Shown: positions 6,433 through 13,501, counted from the first letter of the stretch. The stretch: DNA of 13,501 nucleotides from CAIXOZ01 sp046091285 (GCA_046091285.1 JBJTBH010000028.1:1-13501); one strand, 5' to 3'. Numbers and translations are program-made. Notes: generated by a model not told the origin, from the sequence alone.

Positions 6433-6762
6433 ATGAGCCCTGAGACCGCCGCTGCCGCTGCTGAACTCACCGCCGATGGCACTGCCACGGCCACCAGTGG
6501 CGCCAGCACCGTCGACACCGATCACGACCCCCGGGCCCTGACGCTGGTGAATGTCGAACGGGTGCTTGATGAACTCCGCCCCTATCTGATGGCCGACGGC
6601 GGCAACGTTGAAGTGGTCGAGATCGACGGCCCGATCGTCAAGGTGCGTCTGCAGGGAGCCTGCGGCTCCTGCCCCAGCAGCACCATGACCCTGAAGATGG
6701 GGATCGAACGCAAGCTGCGCGAGGAAATCCCCGAGGTCAACGAAGTGGTTCAGGTGCTCTGA
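6433..6762 (+). CDS. nfu: NifU-like iron-sulfur cluster scaffold (Nfu domain protein)
   Basis: A 109-residue cytoplasmic protein of the NifU C-terminal (Nfu) family, which assembles or carries Fe-S clusters and passes them to targets such as photosystem I and other Fe-S proteins in cyanobacteria. The Nfu domain spans about 41-109 with VLDELRPYLMADGGNVEVVE and the cluster-binding GACGSCPSS, in which Cys77 and Cys80 form the CxxC. The first 36 residues are a low-complexity Ala/Thr/Asp extension not needed for the fold. Cyanobacterial NfuA-type proteins are usually about 75-85 residues, so this one is longer. ATG 6433 is the only in-frame ATG before the domain. The protein lacks the IscU-like N-terminal domain of full NifU. 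It leads a forward run with serS after 47 bp. Confidence 0.93.
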   Translation: MSPETAAAAAELTADGTATATSGASTVDTDHDPRALTLVNVERVLDELRPYLMADGGNVEVVEIDGPIVKVRLQGACGSCPSSTMTLKMGIERKLREEIPEVNEVVQVL

Positions 6763-6782
6763 GGCCCCAGCGCTTCGACCCG

Positions 6783-6788
6783 TAGGCT
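6783..6788 (+). promoter_or_regulatory. Possible -10 element before serS
   Basis: TAGGCT lies 21 bases before the GTG start of serS, in the 47-bp gap after nfu. It is a partial match to TATAAT and no -35 element is evident, so serS could equally be transcribed from upstream of nfu. Confidence 0.2.
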
Positions 6789-6809
6789 GCGGCCACTTGC
6801 CTTGATGCC

Positions 6810-8102
6810 GTGCTCGATCAGCGGCTGCTGCGCGATAACCCCGAGCAGATCACCTCCCAGCTGGCGCGTCGCGGCATGGAGCTCGACCTCACCGGTCTGC
6901 AGCTGATCGCTCGCCAGGAAAGGGATCTCGAGGAGCAACGCAGCACGCTGCAGGCCGAGGGCAACCGTATCGGTAAGGAGGTCGGCCAGCTGATCAAGGC
7001 TGGTGCGGCCCCTGGCAGCCCCGACGTCCAGGCGCTGCGCGATCGCGGGAACACGATCAAACAGCAGGTGGCGGTGCTTGAGGAGGAGGGCAAGAGCCTG
7101 CAGGCGCGCCTGCGCGCCGAGCTGCTGGCCCTTCCCAATCTGCCGGCCGCGGACACCCCGGATGGACGCAGTGAGGCCGACAACCTGGAGATCAAGCGCT
7201 GGGGTACGCCGCGCCAGGCCAGTGCCGACGACCCCCTGCAGGAGCACTGGCAGATCGCTGACCGTCTCGGCCTGTTCGATACGGAGCGATCGGTGCGCAT
7301 CGCCCAGAGTCGTTTCGTCACTTTGATCGGCCAGGGCGCCCGCCTGGAGCGGGCTCTGATCAATTTCATGCTCGATCGCCACACCAGCCGCGGCTATCAG
7401 GAGGTGCTGCCGCCGATCCTGGTGAACAGCGCCAGCCTCACCGGTTCGGGTCAGCTGCCGAAATTCGCCGAGGAAAGTTTCCGCTGCGAAGGCGATGACC
7501 TCTGGCTGACGCCCACGGCCGAGGTGCCCGTCACCTCGCTGCATCGCGATGAGGTGATTCCCGCCGATCAGCTGCCGCTCCGCTACGTGGCCTACACCCC
7601 CTGCTTCCGGCGCGAAGCGGGCAGCTACGGCCGCGACACCCGCGGTCTGATCCGCCTGCACCAGTTCAACAAGGTGGAGCTCTACTGGTTCTGCCATCCG
7701 GAGGAATCGAGCCAGGCCCACGAGCGGATCACCGCCGACGCCGAGGCGATCCTCGAAGCCCTGGAGCTTCCGTACCGCCGCATCGAGCTGTGCACCGGCG
7801 ATCTGGGGTTCTCCGCCGCCCGCACCTACGACCTTGAGGTCTGGCTGCCGGGGGCGGGGGCCTACCGGGAGATCTCCAGCTGCAGCGTCTGCGGCGACTT
7901 CCAGGCCCGGCGCTCCTCGATCCGCCTCAAGGACGGCAACGGCACCCAGCTGGTCCACACCCTCAACGGCAGCGGTCTGGCCGTGGGCCGGACGATGGCC
8001 GCGTTGCTTGAAACCGGTCAGCAGCCGGATGGCTCGGTCCGTCTGCCCGAAGCCCTGGTGCCGTACTTCGGCGCTCCGGCCCTGACCGCCACGCCGTCCT
8101 GA
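6810..8102 (+). CDS. serS: Seryl-tRNA synthetase
   Basis: A 430-residue class II aminoacyl-tRNA synthetase that charges tRNA-Ser (and tRNA-Sec where present) with serine in the cytoplasm. The N-terminal domain (about 1-110) is the two-helix antiparallel coiled coil that grips the tRNA long variable arm, rich in E, R and Q. The catalytic domain shows motif 2 in YTPCFRREAGSYGRDTRGL (about 262-280), with the conserved arginine that contacts ATP, and motif 3 in NGSGLAVGRTMAALLE (386-401). Length is normal for bacterial SerRS. The start is GTG 6810, giving MLDQRLLRDNPEQI, which matches the conserved N-terminus of the family. It is followed 47 bp later by the site-2 protease gene on the same strand. 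Confidence 0.98.
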   Translation: MLDQRLLRDNPEQITSQLARRGMELDLTGLQLIARQERDLEEQRSTLQAEGNRIGKEVGQLIKAGAAPGSPDVQALRDRGNTIKQQVAVLEEEGKSLQARLRAELLALPNLPAADTPDGRSEADNLEIKRWGTPRQASADDPLQEHWQIADRLGLFDTERSVRIAQSRFVTLIGQGARLERALINFMLDRHTSRGYQEVLPPILVNSASLTGSGQLPKFAEESFRCEGDDLWLTPTAEVPVTSLHRDEVIPADQLPLRYVAYTPCFRREAGSYGRDTRGLIRLHQFNKVELYWFCHPEESSQAHERITADAEAILEALELPYRRIELCTGDLGFSAARTYDLEVWLPGAGAYREISSCSVCGDFQARRSSIRLKDGNGTQLVHTLNGSGLAVGRTMAALLETGQQPDGSVRLPEALVPYFGAPALTATPS

Positions 8103-8114
8103 GGGCCAGCCCCC

Positions 8115-8120
8115 CACAAT
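8115..8120 (+). promoter_or_regulatory. Possible -10 element before rseP
   Basis: CACAAT lies 30 bases before the rseP ATG inside a small GC-flanked inverted repeat (GCCCC 8109-8113 and GGGGC 8121-8125). No clear -35 is seen. The repeat lacks a following T-run, so it does not look like a terminator for serS. Confidence 0.2.
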
Positions 8121-8149
8121 GGGGCGAACGACGGCGCACGCACCGGTTC

Positions 8150-9247
8150 ATGGATGTGATCAAGGCCCTGTTGATCCTGGCGGGTCTGGTGGTGGTTCAC
8201 GAAGCCGGCCACTTTTTTGCAGCAACGGTTCAGGGCATCCGCGTCAGCGGCTTTTCGGTGGGCTTCGGGCCGGCCCTGATTGAACGGAAGCGGCGCGGGG
8301 TGACCTATGCGTTACGGGCGATTCCGCTCGGCGGTTTCGTGTCCTTTCCCGATGACGACGAGGACAGCCCGATTCCCAAGGACGACCCCGATCTGCTGAG
8401 CAACCGTCCCCTGCCGCAGCGGGCCCTCGTGATCGCCGCCGGCGTGCTCGCCAACCTGCTGCTGGCCTGGCTGGTGCTGCTGGCCCAGGGATCGGTGCTC
8501 GGCATTCCGTCGGGCTTCAGCACCAACCCTGGGGTGCTGATCTCCGCGGTCCAACCGGGACAGGCGGCGGCGGCGGCCGGCCTGGTCCCCGGCGATCGGA
8601 TCGTGGCCGTGGATGGCCGGACCCTCGGTGGCGGCCAGGTGACGGTGAAGGAGCTGGAGCAGCTGATCCAGGCCTCCCCGAGCCGGACGCTGACGCTGCG
8701 CACCGATCGATCCGGACAGAGTCAGACCCTGACTCTGACCCCGCGGCCCCGTGATGGCATCGGTCGCATCGGCGCCGAACTGCTGCCGAGCGGTCAGGAG
8801 CAGTTCCGAGCGCCCCGGTCTCCTCTGGAGGTGATCAACCAGGCCAACCACGATTTCACGGCCCTCACAGGACGGACGATCGAGGGCTTCACCACCCTGA
8901 TCACCCATTTCGGCGAGACGGCCGGCCAGGTCTCCGGTCCGGTGAAGATCGTCGAAATGGGTGCCCAGCTCTCCCGGCAGGGGGGCAGCAGTCTGTTTCT
9001 GTTCACGGCGCTGATCTCGATCAATCTGGCGGTTCTCAACGCGCTGCCCCTGCCCTTGCTGGATGGCGGCCAGATGGTGCTGCTGCTGCTGGAGGGGGTC
9101 CGGGGCCGTCGGCTTCCCCAACGCTTCGAGACGGTCTTCCTGCAGTCGGGGTTTGTGTTTCTCGTGGGGCTGAGTGTGCTGTTGATCGTCAAGGACACCA
9201 GCCAGCTGCCTGTGATCCAGCAGCTGCTCCATTCCGCCGGTCGCTGA
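8150..9247 (+). CDS. rseP: Site-2 intramembrane zinc metalloprotease (RseP/M50 family)
   Basis: A 365-residue polytopic inner- or thylakoid-membrane protease of family M50, which cuts membrane-spanning segments of regulators such as anti-sigma factors after a first cleavage outside. The zinc motif HEAGH (17-21) sits in the first membrane segment. The second active-site motif is LPLPLLDGGQ, with Asp305 as third zinc ligand. A single PDZ domain lies at about 128-190 (GVLISAVQPGQAAAAAGLVPGDRIVAVDG). Other membrane segments are at about 93-117, 285-304 and 338-356. E. coli RseP has about 450 residues and two PDZ domains; the shorter one-PDZ form is usual in cyanobacteria. The substrate cannot be read from this window, as no sigma or anti-sigma gene is adjacent. 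A weak hairpin at 9259-9272 follows the stop. Confidence 0.93.
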   Translation: MDVIKALLILAGLVVVHEAGHFFAATVQGIRVSGFSVGFGPALIERKRRGVTYALRAIPLGGFVSFPDDDEDSPIPKDDPDLLSNRPLPQRALVIAAGVLANLLLAWLVLLAQGSVLGIPSGFSTNPGVLISAVQPGQAAAAAGLVPGDRIVAVDGRTLGGGQVTVKELEQLIQASPSRTLTLRTDRSGQSQTLTLTPRPRDGIGRIGAELLPSGQEQFRAPRSPLEVINQANHDFTALTGRTIEGFTTLITHFGETAGQVSGPVKIVEMGAQLSRQGGSSLFLFTALISINLAVLNALPLPLLDGGQMVLLLLEGVRGRRLPQRFETVFLQSGFVFLVGLSVLLIVKDTSQLPVIQQLLHSAGR

Positions 9248-9330
9248 TCCCTCCGGTCTCCGGTGATCCGGACGATCGATCCGCCGGACGCACCTTTCGC
9301 GTCCAGGATCGGTCAGGGTCGACCAGGCGG

Positions 9331-9336
9331 TAAAGT
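9331..9336 (+). promoter_or_regulatory. Possible -10 element for rpsN
   Basis: TAAAGT lies 33 bases before the rpsN ATG in the 122-bp gap after rseP. The upstream -35 region is poor. The size of the gap and the high expression expected of a ribosomal protein make a separate promoter plausible. Confidence 0.25.
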
Positions 9337-9369
9337 TCTGGACTCTGGACATTTCCCCCCTCAGGCTGC

Positions 9370-9672
9370 ATGGCGAAGAAGTCGATGATCGCGCGTGATT
9401 TGAAGCGCCAGAAGATGGTTGAACGCTTCGCTGCCAAGCGTGTTGCCCTCAAGGCCGCCTTCGACGCTGCTGCCGACCCGATGGAGCGTCTGGAGATCCA
9501 CCGCAAGATCCAGTCCCTCCCCCGCAACAGCGCTCCGATCCGCCTGCGCAACCGCTGCTGGGCCACCGGCAAGCCCCGCGGCGTCTACCGCGACTTCGGC
9601 CTCTGCCGCAACCAGCTGCGCGAGCGTGCCCACAAAGGTGAGCTTCCCGGTGTCGTGAAGTCCAGCTGGTGA
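9370..9672 (+). CDS. rpsN: 30S ribosomal protein S14 (zinc-independent, 100 aa)
   Basis: Complete 100-residue S14, a protein of the 30S head next to the A site that contacts 16S rRNA and S3. It begins MAKKSMIARDLKRQKMVERF and contains RNRCWATGKPRGVYRDFGLCRNQLRE (about 59-84), the core RNA-binding motif. The CxxC pairs of the short zinc-binding S14 type are absent, so this is the long zinc-free form found in cyanobacteria and plastids. It stands alone instead of in the S10/spc cluster, which is normal for cyanobacteria. A strong terminator follows 31 bp after the stop, so its transcript probably ends there and pnp has its own promoter or receives read-through. Confidence 0.98.
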   Translation: MAKKSMIARDLKRQKMVERFAAKRVALKAAFDAAADPMERLEIHRKIQSLPRNSAPIRLRNRCWATGKPRGVYRDFGLCRNQLRERAHKGELPGVVKSSW

Positions 9673-9685
9673 GCCAGTCGGCCAC

Positions 9686-9700
9686 CATGGTCTGACCATG
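9686..9700 (+). repeat. Small inverted repeat before the rpsN terminator
   Basis: CATGGT-CTG-ACCATG is a perfect 6-bp inverted repeat with a 3-base loop, placed 2 bases before the main terminator stem. It may help protect the rpsN mRNA 3' end. Confidence 0.4.
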
Positions 9701-9702
9701 AA

Positions 9703-9733
9703 AGAGGCGCCTGAAAGGGCGCCTTTGTTGTGT
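9703..9733 (+). terminator. Rho-independent terminator after rpsN
   Basis: A 7-bp GC-rich stem (AGGCGCC 9705-9711 with GGCGCCT 9718-9724) and a TGAAAG loop are extended by G-T and A-T pairs, then followed by TTTGTTGTGT. The geometry is that of a classic intrinsic terminator on the forward strand and it separates rpsN from pnp. Confidence 0.85.
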
Positions 9734-9824
9734 CTTCGGGTCGAGGAAGGAAAACCGAAGCTTCATCCAGGCGGTAGGCCCGGATGCGAAGATGGTGATC
9801 GACAACAAAAGGACATAAGGCCCA

Positions 9825-11975
9825 GTGCAAGGACAAACTCAGTCGATCTCCTTCGATGGTCGGGAGATCCGGCTGATCACCGGTCGGTTCGCTCCCCAGG
9901 CGGGGGGTTCGGTGATGATCGAATGCGGTGATACTGCGGTGCTGGTCACCGCCACGCGTTCCAACCCCCGGGAAGGGATTGATTTCCTCCCCCTGATCTG
10001 CGATTACGAAGAGCGGCTCTATGCCGCCGGCCGCATCCCCGGCAGCTTCATGCGCCGTGAAAGCCGTCCTCCCGAACGCGCCACCCTGATCGCTCGCCTG
10101 ATCGATCGGCCGATGCGGCCGCTGTTCCCCGGCTGGATGCGCGACGACCTTCAGATCGTCGCCACCTGCATGTCGCTGGATGAGCGGGTCCCCCCTGATG
10201 TTCTGGCCGTGACCGGGGCCTCGATGGCCACCCTGCTGGCCCGGATTCCTTTCCATGGCCCGATGGCAGCTGTGCGGGTGGGCCTGCTCGGGGATGACTT
10301 CGTGCTCAACCCCAGCTACCGCGAGATCGAGCGCTCCGACCTCGACCTGGTGGTGGCCGGCACCCCCGCCGGGGTGGTGATGGTGGAAGCAGGAGCCAAC
10401 CAGCTTCGTGAAGGCGATGTGATCGAAGCGATCGACTTCGGTTACGAAGCGGTGGGTGAATTGATCAAAGCCCAGCTGAATCTTCTCCAAGAACTCGGCA
10501 TCGAGCAGGTGCTGCCGGAAGAGAAATCCGAGGACCCGATCCTTCCTGCCTTCCTCGAGCAGGAATGTGGCGCCGGCATCGCCGAAGTGCTGCAGCAGTT
10601 CACCCAGACCAAGGCGGAACGCGACAGCAGGCTTGACGCGATCAAGTCGCAGGTGAGCGAGAAGATTCAGGCCCTCAAGGATGACGATGCCATTCGTATC
10701 GCTGTGAGCAGCAACAGCAAACTGCTCGGCAACAGCTACAAGGGTCTGACCAAGAAGCTGATGCGCCAGCAGATCCTCAAGGACGGCAAGCGCGTCGATG
10801 GCCGCGCTCTTGATGAGGTGCGTCCGATCAGCGCCGCCGCCGGTGTGCTGCCCAAGCGTGTGCACGGCTCCGCCCTGTTCCAGCGCGGCCTCACCCAGGT
10901 CCTGTCCACCGCCACCCTCGGCACCCCGAGCGATGCCCAGGAGATGGATGATCTCAATCCGTCCAACGAGAAGACCTACCTGCACCACTACAACTTCCCT
11001 CCCTATTCCGTCGGCGAGACCCGGCCGATGCGCTCCCCCGGTCGTCGCGAGATCGGCCACGGTGCGCTGGCGGAGCGGGCCATCGTCCCGGTGCTGCCCC
11101 CCAAGGAGAGCTTCCCCTACGTGCTCCGGGTGGTCTCGGAATGCCTGAGCTCCAACGGCTCCACCTCGATGGGCTCGGTCTGCGGCAGCACCCTGGCGCT
11201 GATGGATGCCGGTGTGCCGCTCAAGGCGCCCGTCAGTGGTGCCGCCATGGGCCTGATCAAGGAGGGTTCCGAGGTGCGGATTCTCACCGATATCCAGGGC
11301 ATCGAGGACTTCCTCGGCGACATGGACTTCAAGGTGGCCGGTACCGAGAAGGGCATCACTGCCCTGCAGATGGACATGAAGATCACCGGCCTGGCCGTGC
11401 CGTCGGTGGCTGAAGCGATCCAGCAGGCCCGTCCGGCCCGTCTGCATATCCTTGAGAAGATGCTTGAGGCGATCGAAAAGCCTCGCGATATCCTCTCTCC
11501 CCACGCTCCCCGTCTGCTCAGCTTCCGCATCGATCCGGAACTGATCGGCACCGTGATCGGTCCCGGCGGCCGCACGATCAAAGGAATCACCGAGCGCACC
11601 AACACCAAGATCGACATCGAGGACGGCGGCATCGTCACGATCGCCAGTCACGACGGTGCTGCCGCTGAGGAAGCGCAACGGATCATCGAAGGTCTGACAC
11701 GTCGGGTGAGCGAAGGCGAAACCTTCCGTGGTGCGGTCACCCGGATCATCCCGATCGGTGCGTTCGTGGAGATCCTCCCGGGCAAGGAGGGCATGATTCA
11801 CATCTCCCAGCTCTCGGAAGCACGGGTCGAGAAGGTGGATGACGTCGTCAAGGTGGGCGATCAGGTGACCGTGCGGGTGCGGGAAATCGATAACCGCGGC
11901 CGCATCAATCTCACCCTGCGCGGCGTCCCTCAGGACAACGGCGCCACCCCGGAAGCCGATAGCCCTCAGGTCTGA
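9825..11975 (+). CDS. pnp: Polynucleotide phosphorylase
   Basis: Complete 716-residue PNPase, the phosphate-dependent 3'-5' exoribonuclease that degrades mRNA to nucleoside diphosphates and can add heteropolymeric tails in reverse. In cyanobacteria it takes on tailing work. Domains in order: first RNase PH domain (about 1-140) with FMRRESRPPERATLIARLIDRPMRPLF-type substrate-binding arginines (near residues 74-100), a helical linker, the second, catalytic RNase PH domain (about 320-550), a KH domain with the GxxG loop GPGG (579-582) in GTVIGPGGRTIKGI, and an S1 domain (about 631-705). The start is GTG 9825 with AAGG 4 bases upstream (and AGGA further back), giving MQGQTQSISFDGREI. It follows the rpsN terminator by about 90 bp. 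Its last 10 bases overlap the 3' end of the convergent cysQ-like gene. Confidence 0.98.
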   Translation: MQGQTQSISFDGREIRLITGRFAPQAGGSVMIECGDTAVLVTATRSNPREGIDFLPLICDYEERLYAAGRIPGSFMRRESRPPERATLIARLIDRPMRPLFPGWMRDDLQIVATCMSLDERVPPDVLAVTGASMATLLARIPFHGPMAAVRVGLLGDDFVLNPSYREIERSDLDLVVAGTPAGVVMVEAGANQLREGDVIEAIDFGYEAVGELIKAQLNLLQELGIEQVLPEEKSEDPILPAFLEQECGAGIAEVLQQFTQTKAERDSRLDAIKSQVSEKIQALKDDDAIRIAVSSNSKLLGNSYKGLTKKLMRQQILKDGKRVDGRALDEVRPISAAAGVLPKRVHGSALFQRGLTQVLSTATLGTPSDAQEMDDLNPSNEKTYLHHYNFPPYSVGETRPMRSPGRREIGHGALAERAIVPVLPPKESFPYVLRVVSECLSSNGSTSMGSVCGSTLALMDAGVPLKAPVSGAAMGLIKEGSEVRILTDIQGIEDFLGDMDFKVAGTEKGITALQMDMKITGLAVPSVAEAIQQARPARLHILEKMLEAIEKPRDILSPHAPRLLSFRIDPELIGTVIGPGGRTIKGITERTNTKIDIEDGGIVTIASHDGAAAEEAQRIIEGLTRRVSEGETFRGAVTRIIPIGAFVEILPGKEGMIHISQLSEARVEKVDDVVKVGDQVTVRVREIDNRGRINLTLRGVPQDNGATPEADSPQV

Positions 11976-12898
11976 AACCCAGGGTCGATGGCTGCCATGG
12001 CGGTCGCCGCCAGCTCACAGAGCTGGTGATGCAGCCGTCCATGGCTGGCGATCAGGCAGCCCGCCTGCCGGGCATCGCCGGTGTTGTAACGCAGCGGTGT
12101 GCCATCGGCATGACAGAAGGCACCACCGGCGGCCCGTAACACCGCCTCCGGAGCGGCCATGTCCCAGTCCTTGGGGGCCGTGCGACCGGAAAGCGACACA
12201 TAGAGATCAGCTTCGCCGCGCAGGATCGCTGCCACCTTGCCGCCGACACTGCCGACCGCCTGGCTGGAGCCCACCGCCAGCTCCGCCAGCAGCTGCTCCA
12301 GGCGCTGATCCCGATGACTGCGACTGGCGACCAGCACCAGCTCCGATCGCCTGGCCCGTTCACTCAGACGCGGCGCCCAGCGCCGACCGGTGCGATCCTC
12401 ACACCAGGCCACCCCGGGCTGATCCGGATCCTGGGGCAGATAACCGATCCAGAGCTCGTCCCGTTCCGGCAGGAGCACGATCCCGACCACCGGGCTGCCG
12501 TGCTGCACCAGGGCCAGATGGACGGCGTATTCGCCTGTGCCCGCCAGGAAATCGCGGGTGCCATCCAGCGGATCGAGAATCCAGATCCAGTCCGCCGCCA
12601 GCGGTCGACCGGAAGCCAGCTGCTCCTTGGCGGTCTCCTCGGACAGCAGGTCCCAGGGAGCGGTGGGGAAGGCTGATCGCAGGCCTTCCAGCAACCATTG
12701 ATTCACCGCCAGATCAGCGGCACTGACGGGGCCCTCCCCACCATCCTCGACGGAGAGAACCGGCGGGAAACCATGGGGAGGCACCTCCGCACGGGCATAG
12801 GCGCGCAGGATGTCGGCGGCTCCCCAGCAGAGCGGCCGCAGGGCCGTGAGCAGGATTTCGGAATCCAGGCCCTCAGGCAGGGAGACGGGGGCCGGCAT
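11966..12898 (-). CDS. cysQ: 3'(2'),5'-bisphosphate nucleotidase / inositol monophosphatase family (CysQ-like)
   Basis: A Li-sensitive, Mg-dependent phosphatase of the inositol monophosphatase superfamily, most likely removing the 3'-phosphate of PAP, the by-product of sulfate reduction. Numbered from ATG 12898 (310 residues), the metal-binding motifs are LSEE (about 85-88), DPLDGTRDF (109-117) and WDMAAPEA (245-252); all three family signatures are present. Substrate choice between PAP and inositol phosphate cannot be proved from sequence; cysQ fits what I recall of cyanobacterial homologues and the DGTRDF variant. An upstream GTG at 12937 would add 13 residues; neither start has a ribosome site. 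ATG 12898 is preferred because it leaves a 50-bp spacer to divergent rsmI, whereas GTG leaves only 11. The 3' end overlaps pnp by 10 bp. Confidence 0.88.
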   Translation of the reverse strand: MPAPVSLPEGLDSEILLTALRPLCWGAADILRAYARAEVPPHGFPPVLSVEDGGEGPVSAADLAVNQWLLEGLRSAFPTAPWDLLSEETAKEQLASGRPLAADWIWILDPLDGTRDFLAGTGEYAVHLALVQHGSPVVGIVLLPERDELWIGYLPQDPDQPGVAWCEDRTGRRWAPRLSERARRSELVLVASRSHRDQRLEQLLAELAVGSSQAVGSVGGKVAAILRGEADLYVSLSGRTAPKDWDMAAPEAVLRAAGGAFCHADGTPLRYNTGDARQAGCLIASHGRLHHQLCELAATAMAAIDPGFQT

Positions 12899-12937
12899 GA
12901 TGGGAAGCACAGGACTGGATGCGGGCGGAGCACCCAC

Positions 12938-12944
12938 AGAGGAG
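12938..12944 (+). promoter_or_regulatory. Shine-Dalgarno site for rsmI
   Basis: AGAGGAG lies 4 bases before GTG 12949 and supports that start, since no in-frame ATG lies before the conserved GTPIGNL motif. Confidence 0.5.
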
Positions 12945-12948
12945 CATT

Positions 12949-13501
12949 GTGCAGGAGCTGGAACCCGCCGCCGGCGTGCTTTATCTGGTGGGCACCCCGA
13001 TCGGCAATCTCGGTGATCTCTCCCCCCGCGCCCGCAGGGTGCTGGAGGGTGTGAACCGCATCGCCTGCGAGGACACCCGCCACAGCGGCCTGTTGCTGCA
13101 CCACCTGGGAATCCGTCGGCCGCTGCTGAGCTTCCATCAGCACAACCAGAACGCGCGCCTGCCGGAGCTGCTCGCGGCGTTGGAGGCCGGGGAAAGCATC
13201 GCCGTGATCAGCGATGCCGGCCTGCCGGGACTTTCGGATCCGGGGGAGGAGCTGGTGGCGGCCGCCAGAGCGCAGGGACGAACAGTGATCTGCGTGCCGG
13301 GTCCCTGTGCGGTGACCACGGCCCTGGTGAGCAGCGGCCTGCCGAGCGGTCGCTTCTGCTATGAAGGCTTCCTGCCGCCGAAGGCAGCGGCACGCCGGCA
13401 GCGCCTGCAGGCGCTGGCCGGCGAAGAGCGCACCCTCGTGCTGTTCGAGGCGCCCCATCGGCTGCTGGCCCTGCTCGAAGAGCTGCATGACCTGCTGGGT
13501 G
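12949..13501 (+). CDS. rsmI: 16S rRNA (cytidine-1402-2'-O)-methyltransferase RsmI, 5' part
   Basis: The first 184 codons of an SAM-dependent tetrapyrrole-methylase-fold enzyme that methylates the ribose of C1402 in 16S rRNA near the P site, together with RsmH fine-tuning start-codon choice. Diagnostic motifs seen: VGTPIGNLGDLSPRA (14-28), CEDTR near 43-47, ISDAGLPGLSDPG near 86-98 and VPGPCAVTTALVSSGLP (about 114-130). Together these are specific to RsmI rather than to cobalamin or siroheme methylases. The frame is open to the right edge; about 100 residues should lie beyond it. The start GTG 12949 has AGAGGAG upstream. The gene is divergent from the cysQ-like gene with a very short spacer, so its promoter probably lies within or beside the cysQ 5' end. 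Confidence 0.95.
   Translation, partial: MQELEPAAGVLYLVGTPIGNLGDLSPRARRVLEGVNRIACEDTRHSGLLLHHLGIRRPLLSFHQHNQNARLPELLAALEAGESIAVISDAGLPGLSDPGEELVAAARAQGRTVICVPGPCAVTTALVSSGLPSGRFCYEGFLPPKAAARRQRLQALAGEERTLVLFEAPHRLLALLEELHDLLG

Noticed and set aside
6750..8117. 455-codon open frame antisense to serS
   Set aside because: Covers the whole of a certain serS gene and lacks any motif or ribosome site.
9259..9272. TCCGG-TGAT-CCGGA hairpin after rseP as a terminator
   Set aside because: The stem is only 5 bp and no T-run follows; GC-rich DNA gives many such stems.
8312..9352. 346-codon reverse frame opposite rseP
   Set aside because: A Gln/His/Arg-rich shadow of the protease gene with no domain signal.
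9585..11801. 738-codon open frame antisense to pnp
   Set aside because: The translation is rich in His, Gly, Arg and Asp with no family motif, the usual mirror image of a GC-rich gene, and pnp on the other strand is certain.

Overview
The window reads as chromosomal DNA of a GC-rich picocyanobacterium of the Synechococcus/Cyanobium type. Three things support this. The order serS - rseP - rpsN - pnp, followed by cysQ and rsmI, is one I associate from memory with that group. The gene forms fit it too: a 100-residue S14 without zinc cysteines, a short one-PDZ site-2 protease and a small NifU-like scaffold. There are also four copies of the cyanobacterial HIP1 octamer GCGATCGC. No database was consulted, so the genus is an inference.

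Left part (1-4470) is accessory. It opens with the last 38 codons of an IS481-type transposase and what may be the right end of that element. About 55 bp further on is a large forward gene (199-1908). It encodes a type IV prepilin whose C-terminal half is a von Willebrand factor A (vWA) domain with a complete-looking metal-binding (MIDAS) motif. Facing it is a compact reverse-strand operon of four small pilin-like genes (4389 to 1946): a PilX/GspK-like protein lacking Glu5, a PilV-like protein with no visible leader peptide, a FimT/GspH-like protein and a PilW/PulJ-like protein with Asp5. Together the five genes look like a minor-pilin set that could prime, or form the tip of, a type IV pilus, with the vWA pilin as candidate adhesive tip. 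That role is inferred.

Middle part (4471-8102) is housekeeping. lepA (elongation factor 4) lies on the reverse strand upstream of the pilin operon. A 153-bp divergent spacer separates it from a forward run: nfu (Fe-S cluster scaffold) and serS (seryl-tRNA synthetase).

Right part (8150-13501) continues with rseP-like intramembrane protease, rpsN, a strong intrinsic terminator, and pnp (polynucleotide phosphorylase). A reverse-strand cysQ-like phosphatase overlaps the 3' end of pnp by 10 bp. It is divergent from rsmI (16S rRNA 2'-O-methyltransferase), which runs off the right edge. These genes serve translation, RNA turnover, membrane proteolysis and sulfur metabolism and look ordinary. No tRNA, rRNA or CRISPR array was seen, and no stretch over 300 bp lacks a gene.
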